Shown one piece after another: positions 17,776-29,880 of a DNA stretch of 62,159 nt (positions are counted from its first letter, which is position 1; each line of letters begins with the position of its first letter). The DNA is from an uncultured Clostridium sp. (lineage in GTDB: Bacteria > Bacillota > Clostridia > TANB77 > CAG-508). The translations under genes were made by a program, and so were the position numbers. The notes beneath the pieces were generated by a model. It did not search any database. It was not told the DNA's origin and worked only from the letters and a program-made list of their open reading frames with translations. The stretch is taken from the NCBI GenBank assembly GCA_946499885.1, contig CAMMTN010000009.1, positions 1 through 62,159 of the forward strand, given 5' to 3'.

Positions 17776-20700
17776 TCAAATTTCTACCTCTACTCCATAC
17801 ACTCCTCCATTTCCATTTAGAATAATTTCATTATTTTCTACTTCTTTTCCGTCTAAATATATCTTCTTTTCTTGCACATTTTTTCTTATAACTTTTATAT
17901 TATATATACTATTTCCATATTTATATCTTATTCCATACTCGTTCCAGTTATTAGGTATGCATGGTTCTATTTTTAATATATTTCCTTCTTTCCTTAATCC
18001 TAATATATACTTAATTCCAGTTTCATACATCCAACTACTTGAGCCTGTATACCAAGTCCAACCGCCACGTCCTGCTAAGTTTCCTCCATATATATCTGCT
18101 GCTATAACATATGGTTCTACTTTGTATTTTTTTGCTTCTTCTTTAGTTCTAGAATGTTCTATTGGATTTATCATTCTAAAATATTCAAAAGCCTTATCAC
18201 CAAATCCCAGCATACTTTCTGCGATTATCGCCCATATTGCACCATGTGTGTATTGTCCTCCATTTTCTCTAGTTCCTGGTATATATGCTTTTATATATCC
18301 TGGTTCTAACTTACTTTTTTCAAATGGTGGATCTAATAATTTTATTATTCCCGCTTCTCTATCAATTAAATGTTTTTCTAGTGATTCCATTGAAATATAT
18401 TTTTTGTCATTATCTCCTGCATTTGATATTGTTGCCCAACTTTGTGCTATACTATCTATCCTGCATTCTTCATTTTGTATACTGCCTAGGATATTTCCAT
18501 CATCCATAAATGCCCTTTTGTACCATCTTCCGTCCCAACCATTTGTATTTAAATTTCTTTTTATATTTTCCATTACTTTTCTATATTTTTCCGCTCTCAA
18601 TTTTCCTTTATCATTAGTCTCTATATCTTCTCCTGTTTTATTTTCATTTACATTGTTATGCTTAACATCAATCATTTCTTTTATACTATCATTATAATTT
18701 TCTAACCCTTCTTCTAATTCATCGCCATATTTTTCACATATCTTACTGAATTTATCAAGCACATTGTATAAGAAAAATCCAAGCCATACACTTTCGCCTT
18801 TTCCTTTATTACCTACTGTACTAAATCCATCATTCCAGTCTCCTGCACCTATTTTTGGAAGTCCATTTTCTCCAAAATTTAAAGATTTTTCTATTGCTCT
18901 TATACAATGTTTATATATACTTTCTTTTTCCTCAGATGGCAAATATAAATCATACCTTTCATCTACTCCATCTTCTAAAATTGCTCCTTTTAAATATGGC
19001 ACTTCCTCTTTTAATACTCCCCAGTCTCCAGTAAAATTAATATATTCTGCTACCATATATGGAAGCCATAATAAATCATCTGAAAATCTTGTACGAATTC
19101 CCCTGTTTGTTTCTTCATGCCACCAATGTTCTACATCTCCTTCTTTAAATTGATGTTTACTATGCATGATTATTTGCTTTCTTAATATTTCTACTGATAT
19201 ATACTTTAATCCTATGCAATCTTGAAGTTGATCTCTAAAGCCATAAGCTCCACCTGATTGATAATATCCTGTTTTTGCAAGCATCCTTGAACAAAGTGTT
19301 TGGTATAAAAGCCAACCATTTAGCATTATATTCATAGATTCCACAGGAGTATCTACTTTAATATTTCCTAATAAATCTTTCCAATATCTTTTTGTATTCT
19401 CGTATTCATTTATTGCATTATTTACGTTTTGATATTTATATGCGGTATCTTGAACATTTAAACTATTATCATCTGCTCCTAACGTAATTACTATATCTTT
19501 TCTTTCAAAAGCTTCTAAATCAATTTTAAACTCAATAGCAATGCTTTCATCTTTTCCTAAAGAATTTTCTCTATCTAATTCTAATTTTCTAATTCCTTCT
19601 GGATTTTTTATTGTTCCTTTTCCTATAAAAAATTCCTTGTTTCCTGTATATGATGTAATTTTTTCACTACAAGTAATATACATTATAGTTCTACTATTTT
19701 TTTCTTTTGCCTGATTTTCAAGTGTTAAAATATTTGTTCTATTATCATATTTTAAGTCTATATATCCATTTGATTTTATTTCATCTTCATCAAGAACTGG
19801 TTTTATATAATAAACTATTTTTAATTCTTTCTTTTTAGCTAGTTTATTTTCTAAATGTAAAATTTGAACTTTACTACTATCATCTTTTGGCACAAATACT
19901 TTTAAGTTTTGCAATATTCCATCACTTGTATGCAAATATCTGCTATATCCAAATCCATAAGTTATATAGTAGTCGTTGCTATCTGGAGTAGGATTTATTC
20001 CTAAAGACCAAATCTTCTTTGTATCCATATCTTCTAAATATATTATTTCTGATGGAACATCTGTTACTTGATTATTGTTCCATGAGGTTAATCTATTTAG
20101 TCTACAATTTTTATACCAAGTATATCCACCCATACCTTCTGTAACAACTGTTCCAAATTTTTCATTAGACATAATGTTTGACCATACAGTTGGAAGTTTC
20201 TCATCTTTGTTTACCCTTATGACGTACTCTTCTGCCTCTTTTGAAAATCCGCCATATTCATTATAGTATTTTAATTTTTCTGTTTCTAATGCTTTTCTTT
20301 CAACATTTTCTTCTATTATTTGTGGATTTTTTACTTCATCTCCAACATCTTTTATTTTTTCCATATATTCTTCTTCATAATCTTTAATTTGTGTTTCTAT
20401 ATTTCCAAGATGCGCATTAATTAGTAAATTTGCTCTATATTCTACGATTCTTTTAGATTGTTTTTCTATATTATTTAATATAAATATTCCTCCACTTATA
20501 TTTTGCATATAGCTCAAATTTCTATCTAAAATTGCATTTTGTATTTCTTCATAAACATAATTATCATAAGTTTTCTTTTCTTCGTTTATAATTACTAAAT
20601 CTAATTTTATGTTTTTAACTCTATAATACTCATAAGCTTTTAGTGCATCTTTTACAACGTCTATATCACTTACATCTTTTATTTTAATTGCAAGTATTGG

Positions 20701-23700
20701 TAAATCTCCAGATATTCCATATTTCCATAATTCGCATGCCATCGCCTCTTCTGGTATCTTTCCTTTATACATTAAAATTTTTAAAGGGTTTTGATAAATT
20801 AAATATTTAAGCATATTTTGATATTTTTCTATCTCTTTAGCTTTTAATCCTAAATACATAGATTCCGCTTCTACTTTTGCTTTTGCTAAATTCATACTTC
20901 TAATTATTTTCTCATTATTCATATTTTCTTGTATTAATTTTAATGCTTCTTCTTTTTCTTCTGATACTGCAATAATTAAATTAAGGCTTACTTTTTGACT
21001 AGGAAGAACAGTTATTGTTCTTCTCATAGCAATTATAGGATCTGTAGTTCTTCTTAAATTTCTTCCAAGTGGAATAGAATTTTCTACTGCAATTGGAAGT
21101 TCTACATTTTGTCTTCCTACAAATTTTTCTTTATCTAATTCATATTCTAGCTCTCCTATAGTTTCATTTTCTGTATATAAATTTACTGCCATATACATAT
21201 CTCTATTCTTTCCGTCTCTAGATTTTCTTTTAGCTAAAATAGTATTTGTATCTTCTAAAAATTCAAATGATAAAAGCAGATTGTTAAAAGCTTTATGTGC
21301 ATAATCTTGTTCTAATGAGGAAAGTATAGGTTCTATAAATGAGTTTACTTCTATTGTTTCTTCTGTATTACCTAAATTTTTTAGTTCTATCCTCCTTATT
21401 TCAACAGGACTATTTGGCATTACAAATATGCAAGTTGATGTTTCTATACCTCCGTCTTGTCTTACAAATTTACTTTTGTCAGGCGAAAAATACACACTAT
21501 ATTTATCAGCTGGTGCCAAATAATTCATTTGCCCAGAAGTCCAAATTCTTTTTGTTTTTATATCTTTTAAGAAAAATGTTATTCCATTTTGAATACTATC
21601 TGTTTTCTTAAATCTATTTATAACTATGTCTTTATATTTGCTATACCCATCACCCTTTTGATCTATTATTATACTGTAATCTTCATTTGATATTACATTT
21701 ATGTGTTTTAATTTATCATAAGGTTTGGTATATTCTCTTACACCATAAGTTTCATAATCTATAGTTTTTATTCTTTCTACTTTTTCTTTTTGTTCTTTTG
21801 TAATTATTACATTCTCTGGCATTTTTTCTTCTAAAAGTATTTCTACTGCTTCTATTTCTGGATTTTCCATAAATCTTTTTTGTAATATATTTTTGTTAAA
21901 CAAATTATCTATTGACAATAAAATTAATCCTTGGTGATGTGCCATATATGTTTTAACAACTGCACTTTTTTCATCTTTTTTTAGTCTATTTAGCGTATAA
22001 TCTATAGATTCATAAAATCCATATTTATCATACATTCCTTCTTTTTCTAGCACTTTTAAATTCTCTATTGTTTCTATCGGATAATCATTTATTGCAAGAA
22101 CTGATCCATAAGATGAAACTACCATCTCATCTGCTAAACCTCTTTTTAAACCAAGCCACGGAATACCAAATGCTTTGTATTGATAATTGTTGTTTAAATC
22201 TCTTAAATTAAATGCTGCTTCTGATATTCCCCATGGAATTTGTAGTTCCTTTGCATACTTCATTTGAGACACTATTGCAAATAAGCTTGATTCTGAAATT
22301 AATCCTCCTGAGAATTTAGGAATATTTATATTTGGCATTAAATATTCAAATGCTGTCCCAGACCACGATATTAATCCTTTATATCTATTAATTTCTGTAA
22401 GTGTTCTACTTAAATTATACCAATGTTTTTCTGGTACATCTTTTTTAGCAATAGCAACTAAGCTTGCTTGTCTTGCTTCTGATGCTAATAAATCATAATA
22501 TGAAGGTGTTAAACTATTATCTTCTACATTAAAGCCTATTGAAAAAATTCTGCTTTCTTCACAATATAGATATTTAAAATTTGTATCTTTTATTATATTA
22601 TCAATAATTCCTATCATTACATTTACTTTTTGTTTTAATTCTTCTATATTTATTTGTTCACATTCTTTATTATTTATTTTATTCTCTTCATTATTTTTTT
22701 CTTGTATTTTATTCATATCTACAGTTAACTTATTTTTATTATTGCTATTTCCCACATTTTTTAAACTTATCAAAAATTGCTTTAAAGTATATAAATATCC
22801 TATAAAATTACCACTATCTACTGTTGATACATACTTTGGCATAAGTGGTTCTAATGTTTTTATATTATACCAATTATATAAATGGCCGTTCCATTTTTGA
22901 AGTTTTGTAATACTTTCTACCATTTTATATAATAAATTAATTGTATCCTCTAAGTTTTCAAATCCTAAATCGTAACTTGCAACTACTGCTAAAAGACCTA
23001 ATCCTATATTTGTTGATGATGTTCTATAAACTACTTGCTCCTTTCTATCTTCTTGATAATTATCTGGTGGCAAATAATTTGTATTTTCTGTTATGTTCTC
23101 TTTAAAGAATTTCCATGTACGTCTTGCAACTTCTAGTATATATTCTTTTTCATCTTTTCTTAAACAATCTATTGCAAAATTTTCTTTTTCTTTTTTACTT
23201 ATATTTTGCATTACTCCAGGAGTAACAAGCCATAATATTGCTAGCACTATTGCTAACATACATTTTGGTACACATATTAAAAATATCATTCCTAATACTA
23301 AGTTAGTCCACATGTTTTTATAGTATGAAGATAAATCTGTTTTTGAATTATTCTCTGCTTCTTCTGCAGTTGTCCATTCTAATAGATGTTTTTTACTTTT
23401 GCACATTCTATATGTTGTTTTAATAATTGCATTTAACATCATATATGCTTTATCTGGTAAAGTGCCTAATTCTAAAATACCTCTTATTATACTTGCTTTG
23501 CAACCTGAAAATCCTTTATAAAAAGTTTTTTGTAAACTTTCTTCACTTTTTTTATATATTATCTTATTTACTAGTTCCATAACGTATGGTATCAGTATTG
23601 ATAATATTAGAATTGTCATTACCGGCCATATTTTTACATTAGCAAAAATATTAATTAAAACTAAAAATATTATTGAAAGAAGTACTATTGGTGGAAATAT

Positions 23701-26091
23701 AATTTTTACCACATTATTTAGTATTTTATATTTTGAAACAAAGTCTAATGGATTTTTCTTTTTTATTCCTTCTTTATTTTTTACTTTGTTTTTAATCCAT
23801 CTTAATATTTGTATATCTCCCCTTGTCCATCTACTAAGCCTTGTTTTAAATGCTAAATATGATGTTGGATATCCATCCATAAGCATTATGTCTGTTGCTA
23901 ATCCACATCTTAAATATGAACCTTCTAATAAATCATGGCTAAGCACAGTATTTTCTGGTATTTCGTCTTTTAAAATTGAAGAAAATACATTTACATCATA
24001 TATTCCCTTACCTGTAAATATTCCTTCATCAAAATTATCTTGATACACATCTGATATTGCATTTGTATATGAGTCTGTTCCTGCGGATCCTGCAAATATT
24101 TTTGTAAATTTAGTTCTACTTGCTGAATTTAATGTAACTCCAACTCGTGGCTGAATTATACCATGTCCTGAAACTACGGCTCCATCTTCTATCTCAGGGT
24201 TATTTAAAATATGCGACATAGCTCCAATTAACTGCAATCCACTATTTAATACAAGTTCTGTATCTGCATCTAAAGTTATAACATATTTTATTTTAGGCAT
24301 TTTATTTAAATCTATCGTATTTACTCTAAAGTCTTCCTTGCTATTTTTTAAAATATATTCATTAAACTGAGTAAGTAATCCTCTTTTTCGCTCCCACCCT
24401 AAATAGCATTCTTCTTTATCATTCCATTTTCTTTTTCTATATATAAAATGAAATTTTGGAAAATTATTATCAGGATATTTTTTATTTAATTTTTGAGCAA
24501 GTTCTATCCCTAATTTTGATATAGTTTCATCAAAATCTTCTTCTTCTTTTGAGCTTGCTGATACATCTCCAAGTAGTGCAAAATATATATTCTCGCTTTT
24601 ATTTGCAATATAATATACTTCTAGCTTTTTCATCATTTCCTTTAACTTTTCTTCTTTTGTTATTATTGTTGGAATAACTACAAAAGTAGCATCTTCTTTT
24701 GGTACTCCATTTTGCAAATCCATTTTTGGTATTAACTTTGGTTTTATAACTTTTCCCAAAATATATTCAAGTATTTGCATAAAAATTATTTCTATTGGTA
24801 AATAAAGAAGAATTGCAGTTATAATACTAAGTAAAATGTTTGCAGTTTGAGTATACATATACATACCTAGCAAAGATGCTAGAATTAAACTAATTATTAT
24901 TTTTATAGTTATATATCTTGTTATTTTCTGGTCATTTGATAAAAATTTTATTTTTCTTCCTAATAAACTTTCTAGTAATTCTTGCTTTCCATTATCTATT
25001 AAATAATATCCTATATGAGCTTTTTTGCCTTGTTTTTCTTTTGCAAGTTCTAAGCACTTTCTAGCAATATATATTTCAGATATTTTTGTTTTTTTAGATA
25101 TTTCCTGAATTTTATTTCTATAGTATATTTTTGTCTTGTAGTCCATACCGTCATATACATTTGCTGGATCTTCATTTAAAATATCATCTACTTGATTTAT
25201 TTCTTCAAATATATCTATAAAGTTTATTCTTTGTATATTCTTTATGCTTATAATAGAATTTCCAATAGATACTTTTTTTACAGCAATATCAAAGTGTTCT
25301 TTTTTTATAACGTCTGAAATATCCACTCCCATTTTATTTACTTCTTCTTCTAAAATATTTAAAAATGGATATGCTTTTTTCCCAAATTGTCTTAATTTAT
25401 ATGACATATATTCAATAAATGGATATTTCATTTCTCCATATTCTTTTACTTTTAACTTATATTCTCCTAATTTATTAAAACGTAGCTCATCTTTGGTTTT
25501 ATTCTCTATAAGTCTTTCTATTATATTTTCTACCCTATATTTTTGAAGCCCTGCTGAATATATTCTTTCACAAATATTTCTAATATTTTCTATTATAGCG
25601 ATTTGTAAAAAAATTCCTATATTCCATATTTCTTCCATGTTTAACTTTTTCTTTTCTTGATATGCTTTTAAAAGATCTGTTAAAAGCTTTCCATCTATTT
25701 TTGAATCTGTATATGATACAATTTCTGATGCTAGTACATAAATTCTTGCAAAACCATAATTATTTCCATTTGCTACTCCTAAAAAATTTCTATATTTTTT
25801 TAAGGTTAATTCTTTTCCTATTCCTTTTACTGTTTCTTCTATTATATAGTAATTATCTAATAGCCATTCTCCTGCTGGATGAATAGGAATCTTAAGTTTA
25901 ATTTGCTCATTTAGTAGATTATATACCTCAGTAATAATCTCAAAATTTTCCATCATTCTAGGAATTGGATATGTGTTTTTATCTGATTTTTCTTTTAAAA
26001 TATGATCAGATGCTAATTTCTCTAGATATTTTTCTAATCCAATTTTATCTAACACTGCACCTTTTATATTTAAAATTTTATAACTTTTCAA
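17776..26091 (-). CDS. NdvB-like cyclic beta-glucan synthase (GT84 + glycoamylase + GH94-like)
   Basis: Giant membrane enzyme, 2771 residues, resembling NdvB/cyclic beta-1,2-glucan synthases. The N-terminal region has PAGEWLLDN near residue 72. Membrane segments around 400-450 precede a GT84-type glycosyltransferase (TLDADTELVL near 607, RLSRWTRGDIQILRW near 755), and further membrane segments lie at about 815-990. A glycoamylase-like domain (about 1020-1500) is followed by beta-sandwich and GH94 phosphorylase-like domains, with AGDWNDG near 2417. In proteobacteria these make cyclic glucans; in Clostridia the product is inferred, not known. The start is TTG (26091) behind AAGGAGTG. That site is part of the 3' arm of the rpoC terminator, so expression probably depends on read-through. 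Confidence 0.87.
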   Translation of the reverse strand: MKSYKILNIKGAVLDKIGLEKYLEKLASDHILKEKSDKNTYPIPRMMENFEIITEVYNLLNEQIKLKIPIHPAGEWLLDNYYIIEETVKGIGKELTLKKYRNFLGVANGNNYGFARIYVLASEIVSYTDSKIDGKLLTDLLKAYQEKKKLNMEEIWNIGIFLQIAIIENIRNICERIYSAGLQKYRVENIIERLIENKTKDELRFNKLGEYKLKVKEYGEMKYPFIEYMSYKLRQFGKKAYPFLNILEEEVNKMGVDISDVIKKEHFDIAVKKVSIGNSIISIKNIQRINFIDIFEEINQVDDILNEDPANVYDGMDYKTKIYYRNKIQEISKKTKISEIYIARKCLELAKEKQGKKAHIGYYLIDNGKQELLESLLGRKIKFLSNDQKITRYITIKIIISLILASLLGMYMYTQTANILLSIITAILLYLPIEIIFMQILEYILGKVIKPKLIPKMDLQNGVPKEDATFVVIPTIITKEEKLKEMMKKLEVYYIANKSENIYFALLGDVSASSKEEEDFDETISKLGIELAQKLNKKYPDNNFPKFHFIYRKRKWNDKEECYLGWERKRGLLTQFNEYILKNSKEDFRVNTIDLNKMPKIKYVITLDADTELVLNSGLQLIGAMSHILNNPEIEDGAVVSGHGIIQPRVGVTLNSASRTKFTKIFAGSAGTDSYTNAISDVYQDNFDEGIFTGKGIYDVNVFSSILKDEIPENTVLSHDLLEGSYLRCGLATDIMLMDGYPTSYLAFKTRLSRWTRGDIQILRWIKNKVKNKEGIKKKNPLDFVSKYKILNNVVKIIFPPIVLLSIIFLVLINIFANVKIWPVMTILILSILIPYVMELVNKIIYKKSEESLQKTFYKGFSGCKASIIRGILELGTLPDKAYMMLNAIIKTTYRMCKSKKHLLEWTTAEEAENNSKTDLSSYYKNMWTNLVLGMIFLICVPKCMLAIVLAILWLVTPGVMQNISKKEKENFAIDCLRKDEKEYILEVARRTWKFFKENITENTNYLPPDNYQEDRKEQVVYRTSSTNIGLGLLAVVASYDLGFENLEDTINLLYKMVESITKLQKWNGHLYNWYNIKTLEPLMPKYVSTVDSGNFIGYLYTLKQFLISLKNVGNSNNKNKLTVDMNKIQEKNNEENKINNKECEQINIEELKQKVNVMIGIIDNIIKDTNFKYLYCEESRIFSIGFNVEDNSLTPSYYDLLASEARQASLVAIAKKDVPEKHWYNLSRTLTEINRYKGLISWSGTAFEYLMPNINIPKFSGGLISESSLFAIVSQMKYAKELQIPWGISEAAFNLRDLNNNYQYKAFGIPWLGLKRGLADEMVVSSYGSVLAINDYPIETIENLKVLEKEGMYDKYGFYESIDYTLNRLKKDEKSAVVKTYMAHHQGLILLSIDNLFNKNILQKRFMENPEIEAVEILLEEKMPENVIITKEQKEKVERIKTIDYETYGVREYTKPYDKLKHINVISNEDYSIIIDQKGDGYSKYKDIVINRFKKTDSIQNGITFFLKDIKTKRIWTSGQMNYLAPADKYSVYFSPDKSKFVRQDGGIETSTCIFVMPNSPVEIRRIELKNLGNTEETIEVNSFIEPILSSLEQDYAHKAFNNLLLSFEFLEDTNTILAKRKSRDGKNRDMYMAVNLYTENETIGELEYELDKEKFVGRQNVELPIAVENSIPLGRNLRRTTDPIIAMRRTITVLPSQKVSLNLIIAVSEEKEEALKLIQENMNNEKIIRSMNLAKAKVEAESMYLGLKAKEIEKYQNMLKYLIYQNPLKILMYKGKIPEEAMACELWKYGISGDLPILAIKIKDVSDIDVVKDALKAYEYYRVKNIKLDLVIINEEKKTYDNYVYEEIQNAILDRNLSYMQNISGGIFILNNIEKQSKRIVEYRANLLINAHLGNIETQIKDYEEEYMEKIKDVGDEVKNPQIIEENVERKALETEKLKYYNEYGGFSKEAEEYVIRVNKDEKLPTVWSNIMSNEKFGTVVTEGMGGYTWYKNCRLNRLTSWNNNQVTDVPSEIIYLEDMDTKKIWSLGINPTPDSNDYYITYGFGYSRYLHTSDGILQNLKVFVPKDDSSKVQILHLENKLAKKKELKIVYYIKPVLDEDEIKSNGYIDLKYDNRTNILTLENQAKEKNSRTIMYITCSEKITSYTGNKEFFIGKGTIKNPEGIRKLELDRENSLGKDESIAIEFKIDLEAFERKDIVITLGADDNSLNVQDTAYKYQNVNNAINEYENTKRYWKDLLGNIKVDTPVESMNIMLNGWLLYQTLCSRMLAKTGYYQSGGAYGFRDQLQDCIGLKYISVEILRKQIIMHSKHQFKEGDVEHWWHEETNRGIRTRFSDDLLWLPYMVAEYINFTGDWGVLKEEVPYLKGAILEDGVDERYDLYLPSEEKESIYKHCIRAIEKSLNFGENGLPKIGAGDWNDGFSTVGNKGKGESVWLGFFLYNVLDKFSKICEKYGDELEEGLENYNDSIKEMIDVKHNNVNENKTGEDIETNDKGKLRAEKYRKVMENIKRNLNTNGWDGRWYKRAFMDDGNILGSIQNEECRIDSIAQSWATISNAGDNDKKYISMESLEKHLIDREAGIIKLLDPPFEKSKLEPGYIKAYIPGTRENGGQYTHGAIWAIIAESMLGFGDKAFEYFRMINPIEHSRTKEEAKKYKVEPYVIAADIYGGNLAGRGGWTWYTGSSSWMYETGIKYILGLRKEGNILKIEPCIPNNWNEYGIRYKYGNSIYNIKVIRKNVQEKKIYLDGKEVENNEIILNGNGGVYGVEVEI

Positions 26092-26094
26092 AAA

Positions 26095-26153
26095 AATTAC
26101 ACTCCTTCGAAAATATATGTTTTTTACATATTTTTCCCAAAGAGTGTAATTTT
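26095..26153 (-). terminator. rpoC terminator whose 3' arm is the next gene's ribosome binding site
   Basis: AATTACACTC..TT (26153-26140) pairs with AAGGAGTGTAATT (26107-26095), with an inner ATATGT/ACATAT stem, and is followed by a run of seven Ts. The AAGGAG inside the 3' arm is the Shine-Dalgarno of the glucan synthase, so folding both ends rpoBC transcription and hides that site. Confidence 0.72.
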
Positions 26154-26178
26154 ATTCATTGTTTTAATTTTATATATA

Positions 26179-29100
26179 TTATTCAGTTGCTTCTTCCTTA
26201 TTATTGCTTATTCCTTCTTTTTCGGTACTTATATGTGTATCTTTATATTTTGCAAGACCTGTACCTGCTGGAATTAATTTACCAATGATAACGTTTTCTT
26301 TAAGTCCAATTAATTCATCTACTTTACCTTTTACTGCGGCTTCAGTAAGAACTCTTGTTGTTTCTTGGAATGATGCTGCTGATAAGAAGCTTTCAGTAGC
26401 AAGTGATGCTTTTGTAATACCTAGTAATACACGTTTATATGTTGCTGGTCTCTTTCCTTCTTCTATAGCTTTCTTATTTGCTTCTTCCACTTCATAAATA
26501 TCAACAAGTGAACCAGCAAATAATGGTGTGTCTCCGTTGTCTTCTATTCTTACTTTCTTAAGCATTTGTCTTGCTATAACTTCAACGTGCTTATCATTAA
26601 TATCAACACCTTGGTTTCTATATACTTTTTGTACTTCTTGTACTAAATATAAGTAAACTCCATCTGCACCGTTTATTGCTAAAATTTCATTTGGATTTAT
26701 AGAACCTTCTGTAATTGGAGCTCCAGCTTTTACTTCGTCTCCATCTCTTACACGTAGTTTAGAACCAAATGGTATAGTATATGTTTTAGCGTCTTCTTTT
26801 CCTGTAACTGTAACTTCTTTTCTAGATTTGTCATCTGAAATACTAATCTTACCATCTATTTCTGAGATTATTGCAAGTCCCTTTGGTTTTCTAGCTTCAA
26901 ACAACTCTTCAACTCTAGGAAGACCTTGTGTAATATCTGCAACACCTGCAACACCACCAGAGTGGATAGTTCTCATAGTAAGCTGTGTACCAGGCTCACC
27001 AATTGATTGTGCAGCTATTATACCTACTGATTCTCCTATATTTACTTCTTCACGAGTAGCTAGACCCATTCCATAACATTTGCTACAAACCCCATGTTTT
27101 GTTCTACATTCAAGAACTGAACGAACTTTAACACTTGTAATTCCTGCTGCTACTATTTCATCTGCAATATTTTCTGTAATTAATGTTTCTTTATCCACAA
27201 TTAATTCATTTGTTTGTGGATTGTATATATCTTCTAATGGATATCTACCAAGTAATCTTTCTTCCATTTTTTCTACTACTTGATTTCCATCTTTAATATC
27301 TGAAACTTCAATTCCTTTTGTAGTTCCACAGTCATGTTCTCTTACGATTATATCTTGAGAAACATCAACTAATCTTCTTGTTAAATATCCAGAGTCAGCT
27401 GTTCTTAAAGCTGTATCTGCAAGACCTTTTCTGGCACCATGTGCAGATATAAAGTACTCTAAAGCATCTAGACCTTCCCTAAATGATGAAGTAATTGGTA
27501 TCTCGACTGTTTTACCTGTTGTAGAAGCCATAAGTCCACGCATACCAGCAATTTGTCTTAACTGGTTAACATTACCTCTGGCTCCAGATTCAGACATCAT
27601 GTATACTGGATTTAATTTTTCGAAATTGTGCTTCATTGCATCTGTAACTTTATCAGTAGCTTGTTCCCAAATTTTTATTACTGAAGCATATCTTTCTGCA
27701 TCTGTTATTAAACCACGTCTATATTGTTTTGTTACATTATCAACTTGACTTTGCGCATCTTCTAGTATTTGTTTTTTAGCTGGTGGTACTTTAACGTCGG
27801 CAACAGAAACTGTCATACCTGCTAATGTAGAGTATTTATATCCAGTTGCTTTAATATAGTCAAGAAGTTCTGCTGTTTTGCTTAATCCATGTTTGTTAAT
27901 ACATTTTGCAATAATCTTTCCTAAATTTTTCTTCATAACAGTGAAGTTAAGTTCAGGTTCAAACATTGTTTCTGGATTAGTTCTATCAACAAATCCTAAA
28001 TCTTGTGGTATTCCTTGATTGTATATTAATCTACCAACTGTAGTCTTTACAAATTTACTCTTTTCTTCTCCATTTATAGTCTTTGTGATTCTTACATTAA
28101 CCATTGCATGCATTCCTAAATCATGGTTGAAGTTAGCCATAATAGCTTCTTCTGGAGATGAATAATATCCACCTTCACCCTCTTCTCCTTCTACTTCCAT
28201 TGTTAAATAATATGCACCAAGTATCATATCCTGTGTTGGAACTGTTACTGGTTTACCATCTTGTGGTTTTAATAGGTTGTTTACAGAAAGCATTAGGTAT
28301 CTTGCTTCTGATTGAGCTTCTGGTGATAATGGTAAGTGAATAGCCATTTGGTCACCATCGAAGTCAGCATTGAATGCTGTACAAACTAATGGGTGTAGTT
28401 TAATTGCTCTACCTTCAACTAAAACTGGCTCAAATGCTTGAATACCAAGTCTATGAAGTGTTGGAGCACGGTTTAACATTACTGGATGATCTTTTATAAC
28501 ATCTTCTAATATATCCCATACTTCTGGACGTAATCTTTCTACCATTCTTTTTGCATTTTTAATATTATGAGCAATTCCACGTCCTACTAATTCTCTCATA
28601 ACAAATGGCTTAAATAGCTCTACTGCCATTTCTTTTGGAAGTCCACATTGATAAATTTTAAGTTCTGGACCTACTACTATAACTGAACGTCCTGAATAGT
28701 CAACACGTTTTCCTAGTAAGTTTTGTCTAAATCTACCTTGTTTTCCTTTTAGTAAATCCGATAATGATTTTAGAGGTCTATTACCAGCACCTGTTACTGG
28801 TCTTCCACGTCTACTATTATCTATTAGGGCATCTACTGATTCTTGTAACATTCTTTTTTCATTTCTTACAATTATTTCTGGTGCACCTAATTCTAATAAT
28901 CTTTTTAATCTGTTATTTCTATTTATAACTCTTCTGTATAAGTCGTTTAAGTCAGATGTTGCAAATCTACCACCATCTAACTGCACCATTGGTCTTAAAT
29001 CTGGTGGAATAACAGGAACAACACTCATAACCATCCATTCTGGTCTATTCCCTGATAGTCTAAATGATTCTACAGTGTCTAATCTTTTTACAAGCTTTGC

Positions 29101-29712
29101 TTTCTTTTGTTCACTTGCTTTTTCTAATTCTTTTCTTAATTTTTCAGATAATTTATCTAAGTCAATTTCTTCAAGTAAAGTTCTTATTGCTTCTGCACCC
29201 ATTTCTGCTTTAAAAGATCCCTTACCATATTTTTCTACTGCTTCATGATATTCTTTTTCAGATAAAACTTGTGCTTTAGAAAGCCCTGTTTCTCCTTTAT
29301 CTGTAACTATGTATGAAGCAAAATATATAACTCTCTCTAAGCTTCTTGGTGATACATCTAACATAAGTCCAATTCTACTTGGTATCCCTTTAAAATACCA
29401 AATATGTGCTACAGGTGCAGCAAGTTCTATATGGCCCATTCTTTCACGTCTTACTTTTGATTTTGTAACTTCAACACCACATCTGTCACAAACTATACCT
29501 TTATATCTTACTCTTTTATATTTACCACAATGGCATTCCCAATCTTTTGTTGGTCCAAATATTCTTTCACAGAATAAACCATCTCTTTCTGGTTTTAATG
29601 TTCTATAATTTATTGTCTCTGGCTTTTTTACTTCACCTTTTGACCATTCTCTTATTTTTTCATCTGATGCTATACCTATTTTTATTTTATCAAAAATATT
29701 TAATTCGTCCAC
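26179..29712 (-). CDS. rpoC: RNA polymerase beta' subunit
   Basis: Catalytic large subunit, 1177 residues. The N-terminal zinc ribbon CHCGKYK..CDRCG is near residue 60, and the active-site [12 protein letters not shown] near 450 binds the catalytic Mg ions. The trigger-loop region and the second zinc cluster ([13 protein letters not shown] near 865) are present. Start GTG (29712) behind AAGGGGG. Separated from rpoB by 293 bp, which is long for this pair and contains palindromic repeat copy 3. Confidence 0.98.
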   Translation of the reverse strand: MDELNIFDKIKIGIASDEKIREWSKGEVKKPETINYRTLKPERDGLFCERIFGPTKDWECHCGKYKRVRYKGIVCDRCGVEVTKSKVRRERMGHIELAAPVAHIWYFKGIPSRIGLMLDVSPRSLERVIYFASYIVTDKGETGLSKAQVLSEKEYHEAVEKYGKGSFKAEMGAEAIRTLLEEIDLDKLSEKLRKELEKASEQKKAKLVKRLDTVESFRLSGNRPEWMVMSVVPVIPPDLRPMVQLDGGRFATSDLNDLYRRVINRNNRLKRLLELGAPEIIVRNEKRMLQESVDALIDNSRRGRPVTGAGNRPLKSLSDLLKGKQGRFRQNLLGKRVDYSGRSVIVVGPELKIYQCGLPKEMAVELFKPFVMRELVGRGIAHNIKNAKRMVERLRPEVWDILEDVIKDHPVMLNRAPTLHRLGIQAFEPVLVEGRAIKLHPLVCTAFNADFDGDQMAIHLPLSPEAQSEARYLMLSVNNLLKPQDGKPVTVPTQDMILGAYYLTMEVEGEEGEGGYYSSPEEAIMANFNHDLGMHAMVNVRITKTINGEEKSKFVKTTVGRLIYNQGIPQDLGFVDRTNPETMFEPELNFTVMKKNLGKIIAKCINKHGLSKTAELLDYIKATGYKYSTLAGMTVSVADVKVPPAKKQILEDAQSQVDNVTKQYRRGLITDAERYASVIKIWEQATDKVTDAMKHNFEKLNPVYMMSESGARGNVNQLRQIAGMRGLMASTTGKTVEIPITSSFREGLDALEYFISAHGARKGLADTALRTADSGYLTRRLVDVSQDIIVREHDCGTTKGIEVSDIKDGNQVVEKMEERLLGRYPLEDIYNPQTNELIVDKETLITENIADEIVAAGITSVKVRSVLECRTKHGVCSKCYGMGLATREEVNIGESVGIIAAQSIGEPGTQLTMRTIHSGGVAGVADITQGLPRVEELFEARKPKGLAIISEIDGKISISDDKSRKEVTVTGKEDAKTYTIPFGSKLRVRDGDEVKAGAPITEGSINPNEILAINGADGVYLYLVQEVQKVYRNQGVDINDKHVEVIARQMLKKVRIEDNGDTPLFAGSLVDIYEVEEANKKAIEEGKRPATYKRVLLGITKASLATESFLSAASFQETTRVLTEAAVKGKVDELIGLKENVIIGKLIPAGTGLAKYKDTHISTEKEGISNNKEEATE

Positions 29713-29880
29713 GCGGTTTAGCCCCCTTGAATATTTATTTTCTTTGCCTCTTTAGTAGTTCGTTAGTATACACTGCTGCACAATTCCTTCCTGCAACTAT
29801 CAAACTCTATTCAAAGCTATTTAGTTATTTTTATTTTAAATTAATCCAAAACAAGTATTAATGATTATGTTTTACTTCAA

